From Moorena sp. SIO3H5 (GTDB taxonomy: Bacteria > Cyanobacteriota > Cyanobacteriia > Cyanobacteriales > Coleofasciculaceae): 56,357 nucleotides of DNA. Below the pieces are notes generated by a model. The model was not told the origin of the DNA. It did not search any database and saw only the letters and a list, made by a program, of their open reading frames with translations. The stretch lies in contig NZ_JAAHHS010000027.1 in the NCBI RefSeq assembly GCF_010692395.1, forward strand, positions 1-56,357. The letters are read 5' to 3'. The position numbers and the translations under genes were made by a program. Below, one piece after another: positions 43,941 through 52,574 of this stretch; the first letter of the stretch is position 1; the number at the start of each line of letters is the position of its first letter.

Positions 43941-45710
43941 TTAGTCTTCATCATCTTTTAATACTAATATTTTTTTATCCTTTTCTTCTATTCCCAGTAA
44001 ATTAGGAAGGGTCGTTGACACTAAATTGAACAAGTCTTTTCTAGCTAAAACTCCACTAGTTGTTACTAACAAAAAGTTGACAATACCCCAGTATTTTTTT
44101 ACAGGAATTATTCTTGCTAAAATTTCAAATGAACAAGTGTTTGATTGATTGTTGTCTTTAATAATTGAAATGCTAGACTTAAAAATATTTCTCTGTTCAG
44201 ATCTATGTGAAACAAAACTCATGTCTACGAATTTCGTTTCTCCTCTATTAACCGGCTCAATTTTTATTTGATTAGTTTCTTCTTTTTGATAGTTAATACT
44301 AGTTGAATGTATAGTTATAAGTAAAGATTTTATCTTGGCTTTACCTGTATTACTAGCTCTAATTTTTGCTTTACCAGTTTCGTTCTGTTCCAAAGACTTA
44401 GGCATCTGAACTACCACTTCACCACCCGTGAATTTACAGGTAAATCTATCTAAAGGTGGGTGTGTGTAGAAATAAAGATAAGGAGCTAGTAATAAAAGGC
44501 AAGTTATAGTTATCCACTTTAATCGTTGAAACCATTTATTTACAGTTTTTGGAATATCTTGAGTTTTTCGACCCCAATTTTCTATCAATTCTCCAATAAT
44601 ATAGTATTCAGAGCCTTGTTTGCGAATTTTATAGAGAGACTCTAAATCATCTACTCTGTCCCAAATGATTTTAGATGAATGCCCTAATTGATTACTAATT
44701 TGTTTTACTGTTAAACCCGACTTGTTGGCAAGTAAAATTAATATTTGTTTTGAAACAACATCCAAATTTTCATTGTCATAAAAATTATTGAGACTTATTT
44801 CTACTGAATCCTCAATGTCTTTCACAACTAAATCTTGCCATCCCTTAGCCAATTGTTGATTTCTAGTATATATATCTAATTCAGTTAATACTTGACATGC
44901 TGCTTGAGTATAATATGGTTTGCACCCAGTCCAGTCAATAACAGTTTGAACAAATATATCTGTGTTTGTACCTGCGTTTTTACCTGTAGAAACAAAATAT
45001 TGCTGTAAAGGTATTTTAACTAAATAATTTTCTATAGCAAATCTTGCGGGTGATTTAAGATAAAAAACCTGGATATTATTGACGAGAGGCGAGGTTTTAT
45101 CTTTAATTTGTTTGTGCCAATATTCTGCACCAGCTAAGACGAAAACAATTTGAGTACAAGACTGAATAATACCTCTCAGATTTCTAAACAATTGCTGGCT
45201 ATTAGACATTTCTAGTAGTAGTTCTATTTCATCTATCAATATTACTAGTTGAAGACTATTTCGGAGTAAGATATTGTTGATATACTCAAAGGTTTTTACA
45301 AGGCTATTATGTTGGGGATAAACTATTCCTTGGTTACTAGAAAATAATTGAGTATCATTTTGAATTTTATGACAAGTTAATTGTAAAAAATCTTTTGATT
45401 CTACATTATTTAAATCATGTAGAGTTAAATAAGCAGCTATACAATTAGATGCTTTTGCTTCCAAGTTTTGGATAGCATTTTTTAAACTTACATCAATTAA
45501 CTCTGATTGATACACATTAATCGAGCCGTTGATAATATCTCTAATCAAATAAAGCAAGGAAGTTTTGCCTATTCTTCTTTCACCAAATATTGCGACACTA
45601 AGACCACTTACAATATAACCCAATAATTTAGCTGTATCGTCTGTCCGTCCACAAATTAAACGTTTATAATCTTTGCTATCGACTGTAGAGGTAGTATAAT
45701 TAATATTCAT
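43941..45710 (-). CDS. AAA/STAND-like ATPase with winged-helix-like region, one TM helix and C-terminal beta domain
   Basis: Walker A FGERRIGKTSLLYLI, Walker B LQLVILIDEIELLL, YYTQAACQVL, ILLANKSGLTVKQISNQLGHSSKIIWDRVDDLE, TM ITITCLLLLAPYLYFY. Confidence 0.75.
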   Translation of the reverse strand: MNINYTTSTVDSKDYKRLICGRTDDTAKLLGYIVSGLSVAIFGERRIGKTSLLYLIRDIINGSINVYQSELIDVSLKNAIQNLEAKASNCIAAYLTLHDLNNVESKDFLQLTCHKIQNDTQLFSSNQGIVYPQHNSLVKTFEYINNILLRNSLQLVILIDEIELLLEMSNSQQLFRNLRGIIQSCTQIVFVLAGAEYWHKQIKDKTSPLVNNIQVFYLKSPARFAIENYLVKIPLQQYFVSTGKNAGTNTDIFVQTVIDWTGCKPYYTQAACQVLTELDIYTRNQQLAKGWQDLVVKDIEDSVEISLNNFYDNENLDVVSKQILILLANKSGLTVKQISNQLGHSSKIIWDRVDDLESLYKIRKQGSEYYIIGELIENWGRKTQDIPKTVNKWFQRLKWITITCLLLLAPYLYFYTHPPLDRFTCKFTGGEVVVQMPKSLEQNETGKAKIRASNTGKAKIKSLLITIHSTSINYQKEETNQIKIEPVNRGETKFVDMSFVSHRSEQRNIFKSSISIIKDNNQSNTCSFEILARIIPVKKYWGIVNFLLVTTSGVLARKDLFNLVSTTLPNLLGIEEKDKKILVLKDDED

Positions 45711-45714
45711 TTTT

Positions 45715-48700
45715 TCAATGATTAGAAGCCATTATTGTCCACTGCTTGATTAATTCTGATGAAAATAGATAACTTCCGTGATGCTTGTCAACAATTACCT
45801 GCCAATCTAGTAAACGTTTAATGTCTACATGACTGACATTTTTAATTTTTTTGTTTCGAGATAAAGCTAAAATAAATTTCTTTTCCAATTCATTAAATTT
45901 TTCCCAAAATCCAGAATAATATCCTATAAATAAATCTTCAACTATCTTATCTCTAGCAGCTAATACGTCTTCATTAGTAATATGTTTACGATTAGCTTCT
46001 ACTGCATTACTGAAAGATTCGTAGCATATAGCTTGGCAGTAGTAGGGTTGTCCACCGCTCAGCTCGGTAATATGTTGAATAGCCTCCTCTGTATACTCAT
46101 ATTCCAATCTTGCTGCTGGTTCAACAATCAAGTTTCTTGTTTCTTCAACGGTAAGTGGCCGAAGTCGTAAAAAACGGAAATGATTGAATAAGGGAGAACT
46201 TCGTTGTGAAACATATGTAGATAGCTCAGTGGTCGCAGCAACAACAGCACAGAAATCATTACCTATTTCACTCGACTGAAGTGCTGCTCTAAGTATGTTT
46301 TGCAGTCTTTCATCAATAATATTAGATGAGTCTTGCTTGACTTTCAAAATATAATCAGCTTCGTCTAGTAGTAGGACAATTCTTACTTCTGGTAAATTAG
46401 TTTTTACTACCTGAATAATGTTTTTTATACTTACAGTGAAATCAGAGTGATTAAAGCGATATTTTTGAACGTCATCTCTAGCCAACATGTTGTGTTCTGT
46501 CAAACTAATGATAACTTTATCAATAATGAGCCTAAGAATACTGTCTGTTGTAGATTTATCACTTGTGTTGAGTACTACATAAACAGGAACCAAAGGGCTG
46601 GTTAGTCTTCTTTTCAATTGGTTTAGAAGACTAGTTTTCCCTGTGCGACGCTCTCCGATAATTAAAGTGTCTTGCTTAGTCGGCTTAGTTACCGCTTGTA
46701 TAATCTGCTCAAGTTCTCTTTGTCTCCCAAAAAAGGTTGTTTCTCCTTCGACAGGACTTCCATAAATATAAGGATTATCCTGTATTGCATTAATATATAT
46801 AGGTGCTTTCTGAAGTAGATGATTTATTTTGTAATTGACAACTATTTCTTTGGAAACTTTCATTAATAGTTTAAATGAAAACTCCGCAGATTCTTTGCTT
46901 CCTATTACCGGTAAAGTAATTGGATTTTCTCCGAGTACTTCATATTCTGCCGATTCTTCTATAATTTCAATTCGTACTGAATTGAAAGCCTCATTATCAA
47001 GATTAGTTATTCGCAAAACCAACTCACCAGGTTGGTTCACTAACATACCACTTCCTCTGATAGTTTCAACTTCAAGGTTCCCTATTGGATCATTGATCAA
47101 TTCAGCCTTTTCAACATTTTGAATACTTTCAACTTCTCCAAAAATACTAGTTGACGTAATTTTATTGATATTAATAACTCCACTCTTTTGAAGAATTGTA
47201 TTATTTGCACCATCAATATTTTCAACTTCTTCAATATTTCCTTCTAAAATTACATTCTCTGCTTGTTCAATATTTTCAATTTCTTCAATATTTCCTTCAA
47301 TATTTACGTTGTCGATTCCTGTAATTTCTTCAATAGTTTCGACTTTGCCTTTTATATTTACTTCGGCATTACTCATAATATTACCAACTCGTTGTATCTT
47401 GAAAGTTGGTTTATGAAAACTAGGACGCTGTAGCGCTGTTTCTATAAGATTTTCCAGACTCAAAATTCGGGTATTTTTCTCTGCAATTAATTCCTGCACT
47501 TCGGCTTCTGCCAACGCCTTTATCTCGTTATAAATTGTAAAATACTCAGCATACAGATTAGAATGGTCAGCATCAGCTGCAGTTACTGCACGAAGTAAGA
47601 ACTTATCCTTACCTCGCTTTTCAATTCCCACAATCTCCAGTTCAGCATCAGGATTATTTTCAGCCAACCGCTTAAAAGAAATTGCCATCGCACGAGGGTC
47701 AACATCCTGATTATGATAGAGGTCTAGAGTATCAAGTATTGGTTTAATGAAGTCAGCAAAATCCCCATCCTCAAATTCCTCCTCCCAATTATCCGGCTTA
47801 CGACGGGGGTTAGGGTTATCTTTAGTGGGTAAGCGCATGAAGACATACCGACATCTCACCCCCTGCAATTGGGTATAACTGGTGATACCCCAATCTTCAA
47901 TCGTGGCTCCGGTAAGTGTTGCACCAGTTAAATTAGCCTTATCTAACTGGGTTTGTACCAGTTTGGCTCTGGATAAGTCAGCATCTTGCAAATTGGTTTG
48001 ATTTAAATCAGCACCGATGAAGCTAGCATCAGCCAGATTTGCTCCCTGTAGGTTAACCCCTCGTAGGGAGAAACCATCAAAGTTTTTGTCCTGTCCCTGA
48101 AGCGTTCTAACTAATTCTCTAACTGGTACACTACTCAAATAACTTGTTCCAGGAAGCACTTGGTCAAGTTTGCTGGCTTTGTACCAGCGAGAACAGGTAA
48201 GGATAGCCCTTCTGAAATCTGTACTCTTCAAGCTAGCTGCTGTAAAATCAGCATCAGTTAAGTCAGCACCTCTAAAACTAGTACCCCCTGTAGCTGCAAA
48301 AGCGATCGCAACATTACGAATCCAAGAATTTCTGGAGTCCTTTTTCAGGGTAAACCAGCCAATATAAACACTGAACATAACAGTAATTACTGCTATCTCT
48401 GTAGTTTTTGCTACAGAGATAGCAAAAGCTACAGAGATAGCAAAAGCTACAGAGATAGCAAAAGCTATAGCAAGGGCAACAGCTATGGCAACCGCAACAG
48501 CTCCAGCAACTGTTTTCGCTATGTCTATGGCTACAGAGATAGCAAGGGCAACAGCTATGGCAACGGCAAAAGCTCCAGTAAGAGTCAGAACTGCCGCTAT
48601 GGCAGAGGCAAAAACTCCAGTAAGAGTCAGAGCTCCCGCTACAGCTCCAGCTCCTACTACAAAACCAGTAATAGTAACGAAAAAAAGCCCAGCTACAGCC

Positions 48701-49116
48701 ACAGCTACAGAACCTGTGGCTAAATTTTTACGGATAGTAAAAATAAGGAAGACTGCCAGCACAATTAGGAAAATACCGCCTACAATGACGTTTTCGATAC
48801 TGCTACTTCCAAATGCAAGTACTACTGTACTTACTACTGTACTGCCAATTAATGACGAACAGATCCCGGCGAGTGTTGACAACATCCATGAAAAAATAAC
48901 CAACCCAATCGCCCAAGGTCTCTGTAATCCTGCCTTCGCACCACAAAACTTTGCACCTCTGAGGCAAGCATTAGTAAAATTAGTCCCCCGAATATCCGCC
49001 TCACTAAAATCTACACCAGCGAGGTTCTCACCCTTAAAAGACTGACCTCTGAGACTTACACGTCTGAAGTCTCTTCTACCGTTGTGATATCTCCTCAGAA
49101 CCTCACTAGCTTTCAT
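45715..49116 (-). CDS. Pentapeptide-repeat / multi-TM / AAA-STAND-like ATPase fusion
   Basis: Pentapeptide repeats (FSEADIRGTNFTNACLRGAKF; LQGANLADASFIGADLNQTNLQDADLSRAKL); TM array; Walker A IGERRTGKTSLLNQLKRRL, Walker B VRIVLLLDEADYIL; probable start at internal ATG (MKASEVLRRYHNGRRDF). Confidence 0.8.
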   Translation of the reverse strand: MKASEVLRRYHNGRRDFRRVSLRGQSFKGENLAGVDFSEADIRGTNFTNACLRGAKFCGAKAGLQRPWAIGLVIFSWMLSTLAGICSSLIGSTVVSTVVLAFGSSSIENVIVGGIFLIVLAVFLIFTIRKNLATGSVAVAVAGLFFVTITGFVVGAGAVAGALTLTGVFASAIAAVLTLTGAFAVAIAVALAISVAIDIAKTVAGAVAVAIAVALAIAFAISVAFAISVAFAISVAKTTEIAVITVMFSVYIGWFTLKKDSRNSWIRNVAIAFAATGGTSFRGADLTDADFTAASLKSTDFRRAILTCSRWYKASKLDQVLPGTSYLSSVPVRELVRTLQGQDKNFDGFSLRGVNLQGANLADASFIGADLNQTNLQDADLSRAKLVQTQLDKANLTGATLTGATIEDWGITSYTQLQGVRCRYVFMRLPTKDNPNPRRKPDNWEEEFEDGDFADFIKPILDTLDLYHNQDVDPRAMAISFKRLAENNPDAELEIVGIEKRGKDKFLLRAVTAADADHSNLYAEYFTIYNEIKALAEAEVQELIAEKNTRILSLENLIETALQRPSFHKPTFKIQRVGNIMSNAEVNIKGKVETIEEITGIDNVNIEGNIEEIENIEQAENVILEGNIEEVENIDGANNTILQKSGVININKITSTSIFGEVESIQNVEKAELINDPIGNLEVETIRGSGMLVNQPGELVLRITNLDNEAFNSVRIEIIEESAEYEVLGENPITLPVIGSKESAEFSFKLLMKVSKEIVVNYKINHLLQKAPIYINAIQDNPYIYGSPVEGETTFFGRQRELEQIIQAVTKPTKQDTLIIGERRTGKTSLLNQLKRRLTSPLVPVYVVLNTSDKSTTDSILRLIIDKVIISLTEHNMLARDDVQKYRFNHSDFTVSIKNIIQVVKTNLPEVRIVLLLDEADYILKVKQDSSNIIDERLQNILRAALQSSEIGNDFCAVVAATTELSTYVSQRSSPLFNHFRFLRLRPLTVEETRNLIVEPAARLEYEYTEEAIQHITELSGGQPYYCQAICYESFSNAVEANRKHITNEDVLAARDKIVEDLFIGYYSGFWEKFNELEKKFILALSRNKKIKNVSHVDIKRLLDWQVIVDKHHGSYLFSSELIKQWTIMASNH
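48395..48470. repeat. 18-bp minisatellite inside the TM-coding region
   Basis: gctacagagatagcaaaa tandem copies encoding AFAISV repeats on the minus strand. Confidence 0.85.
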
Positions 49117-49638
49117 CAGGTGTATTGTCGGTAATATAATGCACCCCTTAACTACTCCATTAGAGGCACACATTCTGGAAGAATAGGAGTATTGGTTGCA
49201 ATTGTAGCTAATATCATCACAGATAGACAGCAAGAGACTGAATTAATGCAACAACCAGAACCCACCAAAAAAAACGCCTAACCGTCAACCTACCAGCAGA
49301 ACTAATCAACCGAAGCAAAGACACCGTTTACCCACATACACTCCCCTCACAACCCTGCTTACAAGGGTAGGTTTTTTACAAAGGAGCAAGTATGTACTTT
49401 GATTACGTATAAAATAATTAAAATTTGTATCAAAATACACAATACCGGGATGATTCTCCCCATTTCCCGTTTTTACTGACTCCCAGGGCTTGCGCGTAGG
49501 GCACCTTTGCCTCTTGCCTCTTGCCTCTTGCCTTGCGTGTAGCACTATAAAACTCTACCTCTACCGACTGTCTCAATATTTTTTTACAAAACTTTTTAAA
49601 ACATGCTATAATATGGTAATTTTTATGCTAAAATAAAA

Positions 49639-49703
49639 CCGTGGACAAAAAAATCCACGGGAAGAGCCAGCCTAAGAGTTTTCCTAGGCCACAGGCTGGC
49701 TCT
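49639..49703 (+). promoter_or_regulatory. Two consecutive hairpins in the 5' region of a 63-aa ORF
   Basis: CCGTGGA caaaaaaa TCCACGG (49639-49660), then AGAGCCAGCCT...AGGCTGGCTCT (49663-49703), then AAAGGAGAT and the ATG at 49740. Confidence 0.5.
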
Positions 49704-49739
49704 GGCTACCCCTTAACGTAAAGGAGATAACTTAATATT

Positions 49740-49931
49740 ATGTCGCATCATCTAAGCCTTTATCCATGGGTCCTGATTCGGCTATTACCACCGATGCCAC
49801 CAGTCGTTTTCGCTCGGTTCAACGACTGTTGTGATGCCAAAGGTTATTCCCAGACCCTGAAACACCTGCTGCCTAATGCTAAGTTTCTAATAGTTTTAGA
49901 TATAAGTCTGCCCATGGAGCCAGAGGAATAG
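49740..49931 (+). CDS. Small hypothetical protein (63 aa)
   Basis: ORF with good RBS (AAAGGAG) behind a structured leader. Confidence 0.4.
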   Translation: MSHHLSLYPWVLIRLLPPMPPVVFARFNDCCDAKGYSQTLKHLLPNAKFLIVLDISLPMEPEE

Positions 49932-49989
49932 GCAGTGTCACAAGGGTGGGGAGATGGGGAGATAGGGAGATAGGTAGATAGCAGCGCAT

Positions 49990-50090
49990 CGCCATTCCCT
50001 ATTACCTCTTCTCTGCTCCCTGCTTCCTGCTCCCTGTTCCCTGCTCCCTAAAAACCCAGAAATTTGTACCTAACTGAATTGCAAACCGCT
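49990..50090. repeat. Composite CTCCCTG heptamer element (copy B, right arm intact)
   Basis: (ctccctg)n ccctaaaaacccagaaatttgtacctaactgaattgc. Confidence 0.6.
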
Positions 50091-50095
50091 GTATA

Positions 50096-51745
50096 ATGAC
50101 TAATCACAACAAGGGAAAAATTTACATCGTAGGTGCTGGTCCAGGAGATGTTAAGTACTTAACCGTAAGGGGAAAACAACTGCTGACTCAAGCTCAAGTG
50201 TTGGTCTATGATGCTTTGGTAGATTCCCTTTTATTGCAACTGGTGCCCTGTGATTGTCAACTGTTCGATGTAGGGAAACGGGGTGGACGCCCTTCTACAC
50301 CCCAAGCTAGGATTAACCAACTGCTGGTAGACCAATGCCGACAAGGCAAGCAAGTCGTAAGGCTAAAAAGTGGTGACCCGTTTATTTTCGGGCGCTCTAG
50401 CTCAGAAATTCAGGCATTGATTGCTGCTGAGTGTCAGTTTGAGGTGATACCAGGCATTTCCTCAGCCCTAGCCGCTCCCTTACTAGCGGGAATTCCTTTA
50501 ACAGACTCCGTTTTGAGCAAATGCTTTGCGGTTGTAACTGCTCATCAGCCAGAGCAACTAGATTGGGAAGCACTAGCAAGAATTGACACCCTGGCAATTT
50601 TAATGGGAGGACGTCATCTGGGGGAAATTGTCCAGCAGCTGCAACGCTATGGGCGATCGCATCAGACCCCCATTGCTCTGATTCGGAATGGTGGACGCCC
50701 CCAGCAACAGGTTTGGCTGGGTACTTTAAGCACTATAGTAAACCAAACCCTTGGTATCTCCCTCTCACCTGTGGTAATTGTAGTTGGTGAAGTAGTGGGG
50801 TTAAGGGCATCTATGGGATTAGCTGATCAAGACCAGTCGAAGAGTGAAGGTTGTCAAGACAAGCATCAACGGGCAACGGCAACTACCGAAGCGCTTACTG
50901 GAAAAACCGTCTTAGTTACCCGTTCCGCTAGTCAATCCCAAAAATTTAACCAGCTCCTGGAACAAGAAGGAGCGACTATTATCGAAATGCCCACCTTGGT
51001 GATTACTCCTCCTTCCAGTTGGGCTGGATTAGATTATGCGATCGCTAATCTCGCTAACTTCGATTGGTTGATTCTCACCTCTAGCAATGGGGTCGATTAC
51101 TTTTTTAAACGATTACTGAATAATGGTAAAGATGCCCGTGCTTTAGTTGGGATTAAAATTGCTGTGGTGGGTAAGAAAACTGCGGCGAGTCTGAAACAAC
51201 ACAATTTACAACCGGACTTTATCCCACCAAACTTTGTGGCTGATTCTTTGGTAGAACATTTTCCAGAGTCTTTAACTAACAAACAAGTGCTTTTCCCCCG
51301 AGTGGAAACCGGTGGGCGAGAGGTGTTAGTCAAAGAACTAACGGAAAAAGGTGCTCAAGTGGTAGAAGTTGCTGCCTATGAGTCTCGTTGTCCAGATTAC
51401 ATGGCTCCTGCTATTTTAGATGCTTGGCAACAGAGAGCAATAGATATTGTTACCTTTGCTAGTTCTAAAACCGTCAAGAATTTTTACAAACTTCTCAAGC
51501 AAGCTTTTAACTCTTCAACGGAAACTAACCAAGCCTACTCTAATGCCCACGGCGAAGAATCTGCACCCTCAAAAACTCTCCATTCCCTTTTAAAAGATGT
51601 CTGTATCGCCTCGATTGGTCCCCAAACTTCCAAAAGCTGTCGCCAGTTGTTAGGCAGAGTAGATGTGGAAGCAGTTGAATATACTTTAGAAGGTTTAACT
51701 GAGGCGATTGTAGCATGGGAGACTGGGAGACGGGGAAATAAATAA
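50096..51745 (+). CDS. cobA-hemD: Fused uroporphyrinogen-III C-methyltransferase / uroporphyrinogen-III synthase (CobA-HemD)
   Basis: IYIVGAGPGDVKYLTVRGKQLL, VGKRGGRP, RLKSGDPFIFGR, PGISSALAAPLLAGIPLTD, then GKTVLVTRSASQSQKFNQLLEQEGATIIEMPTLVI and DIVTFASSKTVKNFYKLL, IGPQTSKSCRQL. Confidence 0.92.
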   Translation: MTNHNKGKIYIVGAGPGDVKYLTVRGKQLLTQAQVLVYDALVDSLLLQLVPCDCQLFDVGKRGGRPSTPQARINQLLVDQCRQGKQVVRLKSGDPFIFGRSSSEIQALIAAECQFEVIPGISSALAAPLLAGIPLTDSVLSKCFAVVTAHQPEQLDWEALARIDTLAILMGGRHLGEIVQQLQRYGRSHQTPIALIRNGGRPQQQVWLGTLSTIVNQTLGISLSPVVIVVGEVVGLRASMGLADQDQSKSEGCQDKHQRATATTEALTGKTVLVTRSASQSQKFNQLLEQEGATIIEMPTLVITPPSSWAGLDYAIANLANFDWLILTSSNGVDYFFKRLLNNGKDARALVGIKIAVVGKKTAASLKQHNLQPDFIPPNFVADSLVEHFPESLTNKQVLFPRVETGGREVLVKELTEKGAQVVEVAAYESRCPDYMAPAILDAWQQRAIDIVTFASSKTVKNFYKLLKQAFNSSTETNQAYSNAHGEESAPSKTLHSLLKDVCIASIGPQTSKSCRQLLGRVDVEAVEYTLEGLTEAIVAWETGRRGNK

Positions 51746-51767
51746 TATCAAGTTCGATAGCGTTTCT

Positions 51768-51880
51768 CCTAGCTATGAGGTACACAGGATTTTTTCACTC
51801 TTGCCTGCTTACTGCTCCCTGCTCCCTGCTCCCTAAAAACCGATAATTTTGTACCTCATAGTTATGATAATTGCTATAAG
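51768..51880. repeat. Composite inverted-arm/CTCCCTG heptamer element (copy C)
   Basis: agctatgaggtacacaggatttttt ... (ctccctg)n ctaaaaaccgataattttgtacctcatag...attgctata. Confidence 0.75.
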
Positions 51881-52031
51881 TCCTGTTTAAGGGAATCCCA
51901 CCACGAACAAGAAGCCACAATGGCGAGACAGAAAGAATTTATTTAGATAGAGTAATCCTGTCAAAGATTTTACAAGGTTACCTAATTAGGTAATCAGAAT
52001 CATTCACTTTTTTGAACAGGAGATTGTTCCA

Positions 52032-52349
52032 ATGGATAACTATCTAAGCACTGATTTGGAGTTCATCACAAATTTGTCAGAGGATGAACTCAACGAGATT
52101 GCGGGAAGCCAAGGCAGCTCTAAAGACTTCGGCAAGGGCAAAGTTGACGATGATAGCAATGATGGTCGCGATGACTTTGACTTTGACTTTAAATTTGGTG
52201 ACGATGACTTTGACTTTAAGTTTAAGTTCACAATACCTAAGCGCTTTGTGCCTAAGAATCGCTCCTTTGTGATGAAAAAGTTTCCCTTTAACTTTAAATC
52301 TAACAGCATTGTGGTCTTTAAGCAGGTTTTTACCATTAATAGTCACTAA
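52032..52349 (+). CDS. Small acidic/aromatic repeat protein with a RiPP-leader-like N-terminus
   Basis: ACAGGAGATTG RBS; MDNYLSTDLEFITNLSEDELNEIAGS followed by DDFDFDFKFGDDDFDFKFKF. Confidence 0.6.
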   Translation: MDNYLSTDLEFITNLSEDELNEIAGSQGSSKDFGKGKVDDDSNDGRDDFDFDFKFGDDDFDFKFKFTIPKRFVPKNRSFVMKKFPFNFKSNSIVVFKQVFTINSH

Positions 52350-52467
52350 TATAGCGCTACGGGCAATGGCATTGGCAACCGGCAACCGGCAACCGGCAAC
52401 AGAGGAAACAGATCCTCACAAGAATCTAATAAGCAGGAAGCCCCGCGTATGCGCGACCGGGTCAGAA

Positions 52468-52501
52468 GCTACCCCAGCGAGCAATCCCTCGCTGGGGTAG
52501 C
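52468..52501 (+). terminator. Perfect 14-bp hairpin
   Basis: GCTACCCCAGCGAG caatcc CTCGCTGGGGTAGC followed by ctttatggtt. Confidence 0.6.
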
Positions 52502-52564
52502 CTTTATGGTTGGGAACGAAGTTACCGCAAGAATAAGGCAGCCTTATATGGTTGGTCGGTTATG

Positions 52565-52574
52565 GGTAAAAGGG
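52565..52574. repeat. Left copy of the IS target-site duplication GGTAAAAGGG
   Basis: Identical to 53822-53831. Confidence 0.9.

Noticed and set aside
48485-49045. 186-aa plus-strand Ala/Thr-rich ORF
   Set aside because: Antisense of the TM minisatellite of the pentapeptide/ATPase fusion; no independent support
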